Assembly: GCF_037975245.1 (NCBI RefSeq)
Contig: NC_092576.1
Span: 22,445,611-22,509,610 of the forward strand
Direction: 5' to 3'
DNA: 64,000 nt
DNA from: Apostichopus japonicus
Taxonomy: Eukaryota > Echinodermata > Holothuroidea > Aspidochirotida > Stichopodidae
In this document: piece by piece, positions 1-11,736 of the stretch
Layout: each line of letters begins with the position of its first letter
How positions within the stretch are numbered: the stretch's first letter is position 1
The notes under the pieces: model-generated
Databases searched by the model: none
What the model was told of the DNA's origin: nothing
What the model saw: only the letters and a program-made list of their open reading frames with translations
Position numbers and translations under genes: made by a program

Positions 1-446
1 TTGAACAAGGCTCATAATGTATAGGCCCAGGTAAAGGCTGCTTTTATCGAACTTTCGAGTAGCGGAGTTTCACAATTGTTCATAAGAGACCCAAGAAATT
101 TTATTTGTGAGGTTTGATAACGTGGAAGATTCGCAAGAATTATATAAAGTACTGAATCGCGGACATTTGGTAGTGGCGGATTTTAGTGTATAAGTCACTT
201 TGCAACATAAACTACCACTCCATTGACTGTCAAAACCGCAAAAGGTAATCCGGTCACATGGTCAAGTTTGCTCATTGTTTGTGGAGAATAACCAGCCTTG
301 TGTTGTCAGGACACTGTGCTCATTACTCCGGCTGGCAACCAGCTTGTGTGCATTCACCCATGGGACCAATATGCACATGCATAATGAGCAAGGGGTGCGA
401 GATTTCCGCCGGCCCGGAACCGGCGGTTAGATTTGCGAGGCTTCCC
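1..446 (+). mobile_element. Harbinger-like non-autonomous element, right-hand end only
   Basis: This segment matches 34144-34594 nearly base for base and ends in the same terminal sequence (GCGAGGCTTCCC) followed by TAA at 447-449, so it is the right end of another copy of the element found whole at 32134-34594. The left part lies outside the window. No transposase reading frame is visible. TAA is one of the two usual 3-bp targets (TWA) of PIF/Harbinger elements; the family assignment rests on the termini and target duplications of the two complete copies. Confidence 0.8.
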
Positions 447-2481
447 TAAAGTAAGTGAGGGTAATATGCAAACAATATGTCCAGAAGATTACAACTACAG
501 CAATCAATTTAAGACAGAAAGTTAAAGAAATTAATCTTAATGCTTTCTTGTGTGCCTTAGGTGTGTGTGCTTTGCTATACCGTTGCTGAATGAAGAGGGG
601 TTGGCAGCTGGGAGTGAAGGGGGCAAGCATGGTTGAGGAGGTTAAATTACCTGTCTCGCTTTATCCATAAGAGTGGGGGGTAGTGAGCAGCACTTGCCTC
701 CACCCCCCTCAATGGAAAATTAAAATAGGAAGAAAAAACAACTCCCGCTGAGGTTTTTAATTCCAGTGAATTGTTATTCCTTTGAGATGTATTTTGTTCT
801 GTAAAAAGTTTCAACTCATCCGCTCTAACTATACCTGACAGAATTAGTCCTTGGTAAAGACATTAAAATGATTGGATTCTTGCTGGATTTATCCAGTACT
901 TGGTATACCAACTACTAGATAAATTTAAAACAGTGAAAAAACATCAACAAGGCTATGGGCGCGATTGTATGTCCAGACGTTCGAAACCGTTAAGGAAGGT
1001 CGTAATTCTACTGTAAGCGTTTGTCACCTGTATGGAACAATACTAGTTCTGTTTTTGGTGACATCTTTTCCTTACTCTAGAGATCAAACATGATGCTAAC
1101 CAACTCGAAGTCATTTGTGATTCCTAAAGCCAGATCTTCGTTGAAAGGATAATGAACACAGGTTTGTGTCCAAATGCGATTTTTTTTTTATTTTATTGTT
1201 TTTCTCCTTATTCAAATTACACATGTGGGCTTGTAATTAGATGTTAATTTTGTGAAGACTAAACTAGGAAAATTTGACGAGCGCAGCACTCCACGTCATA
1301 ATTTTTACATGTCTAATTTGTTTCCTAGATTTTTATCAAAACTATATATCTTGGAAACGAAAAGGGCGTTCGAAAAATGTCAACAGATTTTGAATGAAAT
1401 TATCACACGCGAATTAGCTAGGTGTCCGTAGTAATTTTAATTGCAATATTGATTGCTAAGGAATATTTTGTTGGACAAATAAATGCAATGTATGGATATT
1501 ATATATGTTTATACTATATATTATAATATTTTTTCTAATCGTAACTTTTCTCAAATCAGTCAGGTCCAATCTTAATGATAAATATGTGATTAAAGAAAGT
1601 GTAATTGGCACATGGGCATATTCACCAAAACGATTTTGAGTTGTATTCAGCACTATGTAAGGATAATGTTGAATGTAATTTTTCGAAGTATAGATCATAC
1701 TTGTAATAGTTGTACTATGATCAAACTGCTTGATATTTGTTCCATGTAAAATGTTATTTGAGATAGGTACTAACCTATAGGATACAATATTGACCACTTG
1801 CCTTGGTCTCATTTATTTCAATTATTTCTTTATGATACAAATTCGATAGACTTGGAGACATGTAAACATGGTTTAACGTACTTACTTGTTTAAACTTTGT
1901 ACTGACAAATCCCGCTAAAATATTATACAGTTTTAGTCATTTCTTGTCTAGGAAAGAGTGATTCGTAGGTATCAGTATTATATCTAATTTTAAAAAAAAC
2001 CCTTCAGACAAGCGTTTGAAAGCAACGAATGTAACGTTTAACTGCACTCCTTACGTGTCGAGGATGTAGGCTACCTGCTTGATCGTCAAGGTTAGGATGA
2101 TGCATTGTTGTATTATACTTTCTCCAAGTTGGGTGAATTGACAAACTAACTTAAAGAAAGGAAAATGACAAACACTGGACCACAAAATGTGACAATAAGA
2201 TTGTATATTGTCATCGTCGCATATGTCATTGAATGTATATCTGTTTAGTCTGTCTTGATTTACTTGATTTACAATATCCACCATGTTAAATTACAATATC
2301 ATATGAAGTGTGTAGAAGAACCTTATTATTACAACAAGAGCCCAAGGGCACTGTGGTTCCTTGTGTAGGGGTATATGACAATACACATAATATTATCATA
2401 GCAAGATTGGTCTCAAATAGTCCAAGTAATTGTGGTCATACATGTACCCATTAAGTAACCAACATTATAGCCAACACTTTT
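447..2481. other. No gene seen
   Basis: AT-rich sequence with only short random open frames on both strands. I see no splice-bounded coding segment, RNA gene or clear repeat here. Confidence 0.6.
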
Positions 2482-4420
2482 GTGATCACAAATTGTGATC
2501 GGAGATTTGATCGGAAGGCACTTTTGAGATCTGAATATGGTGTCGAAAATGTAAGAAATATAAGGTCACCTACAAGCGGGTCAAGAGATATGATAACATT
2601 GGTGACCTCAGATCACATGACCGTTAAGTTTGAAAATGTTCCACCACCCCATTCACAACTTGTCCCAAAATATCAATCATGTCAGACCTTGGCACTGGGA
2701 GTTAATTGCATTAAATGTCTAAACATTAACTTTGACCTTGTATAACTTCACACACAAAGGTCACCTGGGGTCAACCCATTGACATTTTTGATCGGTGAGA
2801 CATGAATATAGCATTAAAACTGTAAAAATTCAAACATATTTTCTTTGCCCATTTTCTCACCCCAAAATACTAGTTTTTTAACATTAATTGAGCTTTGGTG
2901 ACCTTGGATCACATAACCATTAGGTTTGAAAATATTCCCCTATACCATTTGCAAATTGTCCCAAAATATCAACCGTGTCACACTTTGGCACTGGGAGTTA
3001 TTGCATTAAATATCTGAAAATTAACTTTGACCTCATATAACTTCACACACAAAGGTCACCTGGGGTCAACCCATTGACATTTTTGATCGGTGAGACGTGA
3101 ATATAGCATCAAAACTATAAAAATTCAAACATTTTTTTCTTTGCCCATTTTCTCCCTCCAAAATACTAGTTTTTTTAACATTAATTGAGCTTTGGTGACC
3201 TCGGATCACATGACCGTTAAGTTTGAAAATATTCCCATATACCATTTGCAACTTGTCCCAAGATATCAACCGTGTCACAACTTGGCACTGAGGGTTATTG
3301 CATTAAAAGTCTGAAAATTAACTTTGACCTTGTATAACTTCACACACAAAGCTCACCCGGGTGTCAACCCATTGACATTTTTGATCGGAAGGTACCTTTG
3401 ATATCCAAATCTAGCATCAAAACCAAAAAATTCCTTTTCGCCCGTTTTCTCCCAAAATAAGCACATATTTTTCTAATGTGACCTTTGACCTTTAGACCTT
3501 AGTTTCAGATATAGTTTGATCTCCTGATTCCAAAATCAACACGACAAGTCTGTAAAGCCATCCTAACTCCGACCGAAAACTTTGACCGCATTATAACTTC
3601 ACACACAAAGGTCACACGGGGTCAACCTATTGACATTTATGATCAGAAGGTACCTTTGACATCTGAAAATAGCATCGGAACTGTAAAAATCCCCAAAACA
3701 CTGAAAGGTCACCAGAGGTCAAGTTGAGGTCAAGGGTCACTCAGATGCGGGTCGACAATTGGATTACATTGAAGCAACTCCCAACCCTAACGGACAATTC
3801 GTTCTCAAGTTATCGCAAAAATACTTGTTTTTTTAACATTAATTGACCTTTGGTGACCTCGGATCACATGAATGTTAAATTTCAAAATGTTCCCCTAACC
3901 AGTTCACAACTTGTCCCGAAATATCAACCTTGTCGCACCTTGGCACTGGGAGTTATTGCAGTTTCAATATTTTGGGTTGTTGGCCTCTAACTGACCTTTG
4001 GTGACCTTCACAGGCACCAAAAACAATAGGGCACACCTTCTCACTATGGCGGATCTATATACCAAGTTTGAGTTAGGTCCAACTTTCCCTTGTTGAGATA
4101 CAGTGTACCCAAGCAAGTGTCACAGACGCACACACAGACACACACACACGCACGCCCACCTGACTACATAGGTTCCTTTTCCTAAAGCAAGGAACCAAAA
4201 ACCCTATTGTTTTTGGTTGAGGTCAAAGGTCATTTGAGGTCACCAGAGTTCAAATTGTGAAAACTTTGTAAAGACGATATCTGAAGAAACTAAGCTTGGA
4301 CAGATCTCAAATTAGCTATATGTATATGAAGTACATAAAGCTTATAAGTTTCGTGAAGGTCAAAGGTCATTTGAGGTCACCAGAGGTCACTTTGTGTCCC
4401 ACAAGAATAAAAGTATTTAA
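2482..4420. repeat. Divergent tandem TGACCT-rich repeat, unit about 296 bp
   Basis: Blocks of the type 'GGTCACCTGGGGTCAACCC' plus 'TTGACATTTTTGATCGG' recur near 2757, 3053, 3350 and 3607, and blocks with 'GATCACATGACCGTTAAGTT' recur near 2611, 2905, 3204 and 3862. The first copies are spaced about 296 bp apart. The array contains many TGACCT/AGGTCA half-sites and three perfect 13-bp direct repeats spaced by one base (3479-3491, 4220-4232, 4357-4369). Related sequence occurs at 24.7-25.5, 39.0-39.6 and 41.5-47.2 kb. It carries no coding frame. Confidence 0.8.
4110..4196 (+). repeat. CA-rich tract plus GGTTCCTT hairpin, shared repeat terminus
   Basis: A CA-rich microsatellite is followed by a TACATAGGTTCC block and a hairpin whose arms are GGTTCCTT and AAGGAACC (4171-4196). 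The same order occurs at 25295-25479 and, decayed, at 47165-47223, always after TGACCT-type repeat modules. It looks like the common end of a mobile repeat. A terminal hairpin recalls Helitron 3' ends, but no Helitron-style 5' end was found. Confidence 0.6.
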
Positions 4421-5865
4421 TATAAGAACATGGATCGACTTACGTCATGATTTGATGCGATTTGTACAGATATGATGGTTAACCATTGTTTTAAATATTG
4501 ACCCCTGTTTTTCATGATGACCTTTTCGGAACAAAGTTGACGCAGCGATTCCATGTCTTCAACCTGGTAACGTAATGAATCAATATGTATATAAGTAATG
4601 TCAGTGTTGAAATAAAGGAATAAGGGTTTAATGAGACAGTCGGAAAGCTGACCTCGCGACCCTCAATATTTTCAAAGATTTGTTACGTCACGATTTTTTA
4701 AATATTTAAATTTTACCCGCGAAATGCTGTACACAGAGAACAGAGTGCGAGTGTAAAATTCTCAAAGTTTCTTAACTGTTCTTTGCTAAATAAATATTAA
4801 ATATGACGGGGAATGACTTACCTTTCCATATATGAAAGTTAGAGAAGGTTTTATCGAAAACAGAAGGGTGAGACTTACCGTAAATTTACACCTACGTCAA
4901 GGGCCCTTCACCACGCACTGATAAAATTTGCTCGTGTAAACTGTTTACTCCGTGAACATAAATAAAAATACCAACAAAAGTTTCCTTATGTAATTGTTAT
5001 CCATTAGAGCACTGTTTCCGAGATCAAAATTATCTGGGACGGCCAGTCACAGATCTTTTGTCAACGACAGTACTACATCGTTCGCATCGCGGCCATCTTG
5101 TCACTTACTCTCAGGCAGCACAGCTCAAAGATCACCCTCAGTACCCTTTGACCATAGCCAATGCGTGTTTCTGTAGCTTGGCATGGATTCGCTGAAATGG
5201 GACCCATTGCTGTTGTATAAATCTATCGCCTCAAGGCAGTCGTATTTTAGCTGTCTTTTCAACGAAGTTTATTTCACTTATAGACTTTTTCTTTGAATAC
5301 TTGGGGTTGAGTCACGTATGCAATAGCTTTCTTGAAGGTGATCTTGCTGAATTCCATTTGAAACAGAGGTTACTGCAAATACAATAACTTTCATGAATCA
5401 TCCCTGCATTTTACTCCCAAATAGCAGAGTACTTCCCATCCTCATCAGCTTGAAAAAGAGAAACTTTTAAGGTACTTGTTTGGCTCACAGACATATACAT
5501 ATATGTGTGAAAGTGGACATAAGTGGGGTGGGGGTTGGGGTGAGTTGGGATGGGGGGTAGCAGGAACTTGAGTTTCTTATAGTGTGGCATTTTAGGTAGG
5601 AGCAAAACCTTATATGTTATTTTTGAACAGATATGTAGGGCCAAAAATACTTTACATTTAAACCTATTTTATTCTTTGAAGTTCTTTATACTTAAGAATA
5701 AACACAATTGTGAGAAAAGCAATGTTCGGAATAACACAATTTGGGATTCTATGATGAATATCTTTAAAATAAAAACACAGACTAAAAAATGAAAAAGAGA
5801 ACCTGTGTATTAGCATTTCATTTGTCAGTGTAATCTTCTCAGAAAAAAAAAAAAACATGTTAAAA
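4421..5865. other. No gene seen
   Basis: Single-copy-looking sequence with short open frames only. A G-rich stretch (5520-5565) produces a low-complexity shadow frame. No coding or RNA feature is supported. Confidence 0.55.
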
Positions 5866-6595
5866 TGTATATTTAAATGACTTTAATATGGAACACACAG
5901 CCATGTAGACATACTGGCATGACCTTATAATACAGCAAAGCATGGTAATGAAGGCTGGATGGCAAGAATATATTACTATGAAAGCATATTTTTAAATGAC
6001 TTTAATATGGATAAACTTTGTTGGCAGACTGATGGATGGATAAACACACAGACATGTAGACATAATAGCATGACCTTATAATACAGCAAAGCATGGTAAT
6101 GAAGGCTGCATGGCAAGAATAAATTACTATGAAAGCATATTTTTAAATGACTTTAATATGGATAAACTTTGTTGGCAGACTGATGGATGGATAAACACAC
6201 AGACATGTAGACATACTAGCATGACCTTATAATACAGCAAAGCATGGTAATGAAGGCTGGATGGCAAGAATATATTACTATGAAAGCATATTTTTAAATG
6301 ACTTTAATATGGATAAACTTTGTTGGCAGACTGATGGATGGATAGACACACAGACATCTAGACATAATAGCATGACCTTATAATACAGCAAAGCATGGTA
6401 ATGAAGGCTGGATGGCAAGAATATATTAAGTACTATGAAAGCATATTTTTAAATGACTTTAATATGGATAAACTTTGTTGGCAGACTGATGGATGGATAA
6501 ACACACAGCCATGTAGACATACTAGCATGACCTTATAATACAGCAAAACATGGTAATGAAGGCTGGATGGCAAGAATACATTACTATGAAAGCGT
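5866..6595. repeat. Tandem array, unit about 151 bp, nearly five copies
   Basis: The block 'CATGACCTTATAATACAG' starts at 5918, 6069, 6220, 6371 and 6526, giving spacings of 151, 151, 151 and 155 bp. Each unit also carries AAATGACTTTAATATGG, a GATGGATGGATA stretch and GGCTGGATGGCAAGAATA. Copies are highly similar; the first lacks about 35 bp after AATATGG. The array is non-coding. It lies about 1.2 kb beyond the 3' end of the CXC/XPG-like gene and could be part of the same mobile element, which is unproven. Confidence 0.92.
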
Positions 6596-7841
6596 TTGAA
6601 GAGTATGTTAATCATTAAAAAAAGAAAGAATGAATAAATGAGGCAGACTGGCATCAATGTAACAGCAACCATTACTGCACGAGCATGTCAAGAGTAATTA
6701 GTCAATAATGTGATCTCTTTATAATGCACTAAACACTTAGGTAAAACATTTTCTGCACTTGTCATACACACTTCGCACAATATTATAAGTTCAAAAGTGA
6801 AGAAGATACTGGTATAATAAAGAGCACACGTTGAAAGTTTTGGAAAGAAATTGTAGTGAATGGATGGCATTTAGTTAGTACTTAGACGAGGCAAAATGAA
6901 AATTTGAAGACATGCAAGTATAAAATAGAGATCTCTTACCGTAATACATGAAACACTCAAAAAAGTGAATTTACACTTGTCAACAACTCACATAGCTATT
7001 TCCCTTTTCTATGGGAGCAATGAAAATACAGTTGACTAAAAAGTAACAACAAGTTGAAAGTCTTTGGTAAGGAATAGATGGCAAGTAAGATACTTCTACT
7101 GAAAGTTCTTGTAGAATGTAAAAAAAAAATGCTCTTTAATGATTTACTGTACACTATGGCATATCACACGTTTTAATTTCTTACACAGCAAAGTGTAACA
7201 TAAATTCACTTCTCTGTTTAATGGAGTTGTAAATAAAGAAGAAACCTTGGCAGAAAATGTAGTAATGTACAAAGAAAAAACATAACAAAACCAGAATACA
7301 TAAATGCATTCGGGTTTCGATGAAGCAGTTTTGGTAAAGAATCAGTCATACTGTATGACAGTTGTGTCACACATTTAACATTCTCAAGCTTCAGGGTTAG
7401 GAAGGTTTCACACTTGCTTTTTGTTAAGCTCAACTAACCTCTGATATCAATGAAAAATAAAAGGCATCATATAGAGACAAACATAACAAGTTTTACACAC
7501 AAGCATGGTATGTACACAGGTACATACATACATACATACACACACGCGTACACACACTTACATAAATACGTACATAAACATTGTGCTATGCATTCACAGT
7601 TGGCATACCGCTCTCTGGTTAACTTGTGATCATTACCAAACAAGATTACACTACTCGGAGGCTGACAAGAGATAAATCCTACAATGAGCAATCTGCTTAT
7701 GAATATCAGTTACATTTTTGGAGGCTTTCAAATTGGGTAAGATATTTCAAATTTGTATTTTGGAAGGGACAAGGAATTCAATGCTATAGGCAAATCTTAC
7801 AAGAAGACAAGTGTTTCCTAATAATTAACAATAATTTGCTG
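6596..7841. other. No gene; TACA/CA microsatellite near 7510-7575
   Basis: AT-rich spacer between the 151-bp array and the 3' end of the minus-strand XPG/CXC-like gene. A short TACATACA/CACACA microsatellite lies at about 7510-7575. No other feature is supported. Confidence 0.6.
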
Positions 7842-9863
7842 CTAATGACATTTTCCAAATTGGTGACAGCACCTGTGAAATAAATGGAAAAATATATAGA
7901 AATTGAACGGATCTGTTTCATCAATACACGGTATCTCTAAATCAAGAGGCGAATCAAAACTGTCACTAGTGCTGTAACCATCAAAGGTAACATTTCCAGG
8001 ATCAACTACAGAGTTTTGATCTGATTCACATGATGTTTCATCGGAATAATCAGAGCATGAATCACTACCACTTGATGTTTGTGGTAAAGTTGATTGACTG
8101 GAAGTGCTTTCTTCAAGTGACACATTGTGACAGTTTTTACACATACAAAATAGAGAACATGATTTTGAACCCTTCTTACATTTGCACCAGTTTTGCAAGC
8201 AGCCTTTGGTACACTTGCAACCCCCCTTGAGCATTCTTTGATTTGAATCCACCTTGGAAATATTTTCATCTGTGTCCCATACAAAACTAATTGTGTCTCT
8301 TGATATAAGCCACCCATGGGATGTAACAAGGGGAACAATAACATTGCTATTGCAAGCTTCAGCCCACAACCGAGCCACCCAGCAGCACCTTTGCCAATGC
8401 AGTTTCAATGCAGATGTCGATGGCAACCATTCCGATTCATCAGAAATTCTGTGAAAGTGACCTTCACGAATCTTTTCTAGGAATGCTATCTGCCCATCCA
8501 CAGAGCTGTGATTAGGGCAAATCTTTCTGAATAACTCAACAGGAGCTTCTTCTTGGAAAGCACTACTGAATTTTCTAAAGTAGACAGAACCAATTAGTCT
8601 GTAAAATGACAGTAGTCCTTTTTCCCAAGAATCAGCACAGTAGTTGTGAAGGCTACCCCCTCCCTCCAAAGCTGCAATAAATTCACAGTCTCTGTAGAAT
8701 GTCTGTAAAAAACTACGTTTGGAGTGGCCCCTAAAGAAAGATGTGAAGTCACAGCCACTTACAATATACAGCAACTGTATTAAAGTAGGAATATAACAAA
8801 TCATATCAGCCCCAATCTTTTGCAGTTGTAAATCCTTTGTCAAAGCATCATAAAATAAATTCATGTGAAGAAACAGGTCATCAGCTTTTGCTGCACGCAA
8901 CTGCACAATGATTACCTTATTAACAATTAGTGACATGAGTGGCAACCCAACATGAAATGTGTCTCGGTCAGGGGAATAAATCACTACATTTCTACTTGTG
9001 ACTTTAGCATGAAACCAAACACGGGAATCGCCTTCCTCGTGATTTGACATCAGACTTGGTACAACTTCAATATCACCTGCGTTATGGGCAACAAAAGCTT
9101 GGTCTTTGTTTCCTTCATCAAAACCCCCTGCAGTATATAGTGCAGTAGAAGAAACATTCAGACTTGCACAACTTTGAACGTGCAACTGCAACAATTCTGA
9201 TGACAAAAAGTTTACCAGGAGTCTTTTCTGAAGTGGATCTGACAAGAACTCTTTCCATTTATGACCAGGGCATACAGTATCCTTACAAATAGATGTGAAA
9301 GCATCACAATCAGTAACCTCCACCCTTCTCCTCTTTCTTTCAACATCTTTGGGACTGATACCATGTCTATGAGGATGATCAAAAACAATGTGGATTTCCT
9401 TTGCCTTAAACAACTTAATAGAGCGTTGAACCCATCGCCTGTACAAAAATTGAGCATACTCACCAAAAGTAGTGTGAACTCTGAGTGGAGGGCAATTAAT
9501 TAAAAACATTCCCTCAATAATGTAACAGTTATTCTCATTGTGTTCAAAACTTACTTCAGAGAGAAAACAATGAGGGTAGCGGCTCTGGAATTCCTTTGCT
9601 GAGAGAGCCTTAGATGCCTTGACAGGCAATTCATCAGCAGTGCAGATTGCACGTGGTAAACACAGAAACTGCATCAGTGACTGCACTGGCTGCTGTGATG
9701 ATTTGGAGAAAGCTATCTGTCGTCTTAATGAAGCAATTTGTAATCTGTGATCCTTGAGCTCCTGTTTTTGCTTAAATACTGTTTTTTTTTTACAGTAAAG
9801 GTACGAATGTTTCTGCGTGACCTTCTGGGTTTTTTTTCCCCACAAGTGTTCAAAAGGACGCAA
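7842..9863 (-). CDS. XPG/FEN1-like nuclease and tesmin/TSO1 CXC-domain segment
   Basis: A 673-codon open frame and the best preserved part of the gene; homology probably begins about residue 26. Nuclease-like landmarks: YIIEGMFLIN (115-123), EIHIVFDHPHRHG (156-168), HEEGDSRVWFHA (275-286), VVIYSPDRDTFHVGL (293-307) and VSGCDFTSFFRGHSKRSF (368-385), matching the spaced acidic residues of XPG/FEN1-like PIN-fold nucleases. In the relatives I know, the third block reads HEEADTR and the fourth S-x-DTDV, so the glycine and arginine substitutions here may impair metal binding. A CXC domain follows (residues 549-580, CKCTKGC...WCKCKKG...CMCKNC), then a Ser/Asp-rich tail. CXC domains in tesmin/TSO1 proteins bind DNA. 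Role in transposition is inferred. Confidence 0.72.
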   Translation of the reverse strand: MRPFEHLWGKKTQKVTQKHSYLYCKKKTVFKQKQELKDHRLQIASLRRQIAFSKSSQQPVQSLMQFLCLPRAICTADELPVKASKALSAKEFQSRYPHCFLSEVSFEHNENNCYIIEGMFLINCPPLRVHTTFGEYAQFLYRRWVQRSIKLFKAKEIHIVFDHPHRHGISPKDVERKRRRVEVTDCDAFTSICKDTVCPGHKWKEFLSDPLQKRLLVNFLSSELLQLHVQSCASLNVSSTALYTAGGFDEGNKDQAFVAHNAGDIEVVPSLMSNHEEGDSRVWFHAKVTSRNVVIYSPDRDTFHVGLPLMSLIVNKVIIVQLRAAKADDLFLHMNLFYDALTKDLQLQKIGADMICYIPTLIQLLYIVSGCDFTSFFRGHSKRSFLQTFYRDCEFIAALEGGGSLHNYCADSWEKGLLSFYRLIGSVYFRKFSSAFQEEAPVELFRKICPNHSSVDGQIAFLEKIREGHFHRISDESEWLPSTSALKLHWQRCCWVARLWAEACNSNVIVPLVTSHGWLISRDTISFVWDTDENISKVDSNQRMLKGGCKCTKGCLQNWCKCKKGSKSCSLFCMCKNCHNVSLEESTSSQSTLPQTSSGSDSCSDYSDETSCESDQNSVVDPGNVTFDGYSTSDSFDSPLDLEIPCIDETDPFNFYIFFHLFHRCCHQFGKCH

Positions 9864-10810
9864 TTTATAAATGATGTCACATCTTCTTCTCCCTTCTGAT
9901 AAAAATTCTGAAGATCACTAGATACGTAAGGAGAAGCCACTTCTCCTGTGAATATGTGGCTTATGAGAGTTGATTTAGTTGTTGCAGAGAACAGATTTAC
10001 TGCCTCTTTCAACTTCTCTATGTAATTTGACACATTGGTTTCAGTCATACGATAAAATGAATGTGACTCAAGTGCATGGCCAGTAGTTTGCGGAGGCAGC
10101 AACTCTGATTTCAGATTTTTTAGAAGTTGGGAGCGATATGGCAGATAGTGTAGGAGACGTGTGAGACTTCCCATCCCAGTGGTAGTCATAGCCATTTTCA
10201 CTTCCTTGTTTATGATCATCTCATGTGATTCATCCAAAGCAACACAGCAGCCAGGTGCACCAGAAATACTAACAGCAAATGCACCACTTTCAAGATGTTT
10301 AAGAATTTCTGGAGGATACTGCTTAACACTCGCCATGTGAAAAGGAACAAGTTTGAGATAAGTGGGACGGTCCATGGCATGGAAAATAGGAGCAAGCCTC
10401 CTTACTGACACAGTGCACAAATGAAACTGTCTTAGTCTAATGGCTAAAAACAAACAGGTATAATGGAACATGTCCCTATGTGTAAAGTCTATCCAAAATT
10501 GTGATGTAGCATCTGTCTGACCCATGCAATGACAAAACCGAAAAGAATTCCTCATAAAAGGTACCAGACAACTGAAGTTCATGCTGTAAGTGCTTGAATA
10601 TATCTGATCTATGGGACCTAAGTTTTGATGCAATACATGAATATAACTTCTGAAATTGCCCTGCACCTGTTGAATGCACATGGGAATTAAATATTTGCAT
10701 CTGGTGTCTGTACATAGCTTCCCATGACTGCATGAGGAATTTGTGGGTTTTCCTGAACCCTGATGCAGTTGCAACAGCTGTAAGAGTACTACCCTTGTGA
10801 AATAACCCAA
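9725..10810 (-). CDS. Central segment 3 with DESHEM motif
   Basis: The useful part of this 361-codon frame runs from about 10550 to 9790; the first part is a shadow of the previous segment. It contains QFWIDFTHRDMFHY, a FLAIRLRQF block, LAPIFHAMDRPTYLKL, and then CCVALDESHEMIINKEVK, the most conserved-looking segment of the whole protein. The acidic/His cluster (DESHEM) could be metal-binding, but I know of no biochemical evidence. The frame is lost at an A10 run (9782-9791 on the plus strand), where the XPG-like frame continues. Confidence 0.65.
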   Translation of the reverse strand: MGYFTRVVLLQLLQLHQGSGKPTNSSCSHGKLCTDTRCKYLIPMCIQQVQGNFRSYIHVLHQNLGPIDQIYSSTYSMNFSCLVPFMRNSFRFCHCMGQTDATSQFWIDFTHRDMFHYTCLFLAIRLRQFHLCTVSVRRLAPIFHAMDRPTYLKLVPFHMASVKQYPPEILKHLESGAFAVSISGAPGCCVALDESHEMIINKEVKMAMTTTGMGSLTRLLHYLPYRSQLLKNLKSELLPPQTTGHALESHSFYRMTETNVSNYIEKLKEAVNLFSATTKSTLISHIFTGEVASPYVSSDLQNFYQKGEEDVTSFINCVLLNTCGEKKPRRSRRNIRTFTVKKKQYLSKNRSSRITDYKLLH

Positions 10811-10847
10811 GCAATTGCTTCAGACCAGCATCAAGATAAATTTTCAT
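10476..10847 (-). CDS. Central segment 2 of the XPG/CXC-like gene
   Basis: A 123-codon frame that starts immediately after the frameshift at the A7 run with MKIYLDAGLKQLL, followed by FRKTHKFLMQSWEAMYRHQ. Both blocks are expected at this point in the family. It ends where the next frame takes over with QFWIDFTHRDMFHY, so another small indel lies around 10500-10560. Confidence 0.6.
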   Translation of the reverse strand: MKIYLDAGLKQLLGLFHKGSTLTAVATASGFRKTHKFLMQSWEAMYRHQMQIFNSHVHSTGAGQFQKLYSCIASKLRSHRSDIFKHLQHELQLSGTFYEEFFSVLSLHGSDRCYITILDRLYT

Positions 10848-11712
10848 GAAGGGTCCCTGTGTATTTTTTTAGCAGATGCCATTCCCCGAGATAAGGCAAG
10901 AGCCAATTTAAGTCATCCCCATACAACCTCTTTGCCTCAAGAAGGTATTCATATGTCTTTGCATCTCCAGCAACAATGAGATACTGTGTCCCATTGCCAA
11001 TTGAATGTTTCTCATGTAGGATATCAAGGACATGCCTGATGGTTTCAGCATTATCTGCTGGTTCTGACAGAATGCATGTAAACTGAATGGTAGACTTTAC
11101 TGGATCTGTTGCATAAAATTGAGAAACTGCATTCTTTAGGTCGGGAATTGACAAATTTAGGTTTTCGGAGTGACACACAAATTTTGTAAACATATACATG
11201 AAAACTGAATGCTTCATTTTTGATAGAGCTAATGATTCTGCTACTGTATCAGAAAAAGAATCTGCTGATAGGAATTGGTTTGGCTTTGACCAAATTGGCA
11301 CCATTGCAGGCTGGGGGGGAAGAGATGATGAACCTCTGTGGTACTCATCTAGTATGTCTTTGTCTACTTGTGTTTGGCTGGAAGATGGAATATCATGGCA
11401 ACTGGTATGACCAATGTCATCTACAGCACTTGGTAAAGGTTGTACAGCTTGCACAGAAGTACCATGGAACCCTCTATTACAATTTGAAGCAGAGACTGCT
11501 GCATAACTGGAACTTCTATCAATATTATCAACAGATGCAATGGAGAAACCTTTGCATAGTAGAAAAGGCTTTCTAGACATTTCTTCCACTGCAACAGCTG
11601 TCTGGAATCTTTGGAGAGTGGTTTTACTGACAGTGATACCAAAAGCAGACAAAAACTGAAAACAAGATGATGATGAACTAGAAAAGCGGTCAACAACATC
11701 AGACAGAGCCAT
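10831..11712 (-). CDS. Central segment 1 of the XPG/CXC-like gene
   Basis: About 293 codons beginning MALSDVVDRF. It has a Ser-rich stretch, then GITVSKTTLQRF, a variable Ser/Pro-rich linker and an ordered C-terminal half with YLIVAGDAKTYEYL and LPYLGEWHLLKK. In the related proteins I know, a G(D/E)(F/W)HLLK motif is followed by an M-K-x-Y-x-D-A-G-L-K segment; here that segment sits in the next frame. The switch coincides with an A7 run (T7 on the plus strand near 10866-10872). Confidence 0.6.
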   Translation of the reverse strand: MALSDVVDRFSSSSSSCFQFLSAFGITVSKTTLQRFQTAVAVEEMSRKPFLLCKGFSIASVDNIDRSSSYAAVSASNCNRGFHGTSVQAVQPLPSAVDDIGHTSCHDIPSSSQTQVDKDILDEYHRGSSSLPPQPAMVPIWSKPNQFLSADSFSDTVAESLALSKMKHSVFMYMFTKFVCHSENLNLSIPDLKNAVSQFYATDPVKSTIQFTCILSEPADNAETIRHVLDILHEKHSIGNGTQYLIVAGDAKTYEYLLEAKRLYGDDLNWLLPYLGEWHLLKKYTGTLHENLS

Positions 11713-11736
11713 ATGGAGGGGTGTATAACATGATCA

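Noticed and set aside
7626-7883. Plus-strand open frame overlapping the 3' end of the XPG/CXC-like gene
   Set aside because: No recognised motif and it overlaps the opposite strand's better-supported coding frame.
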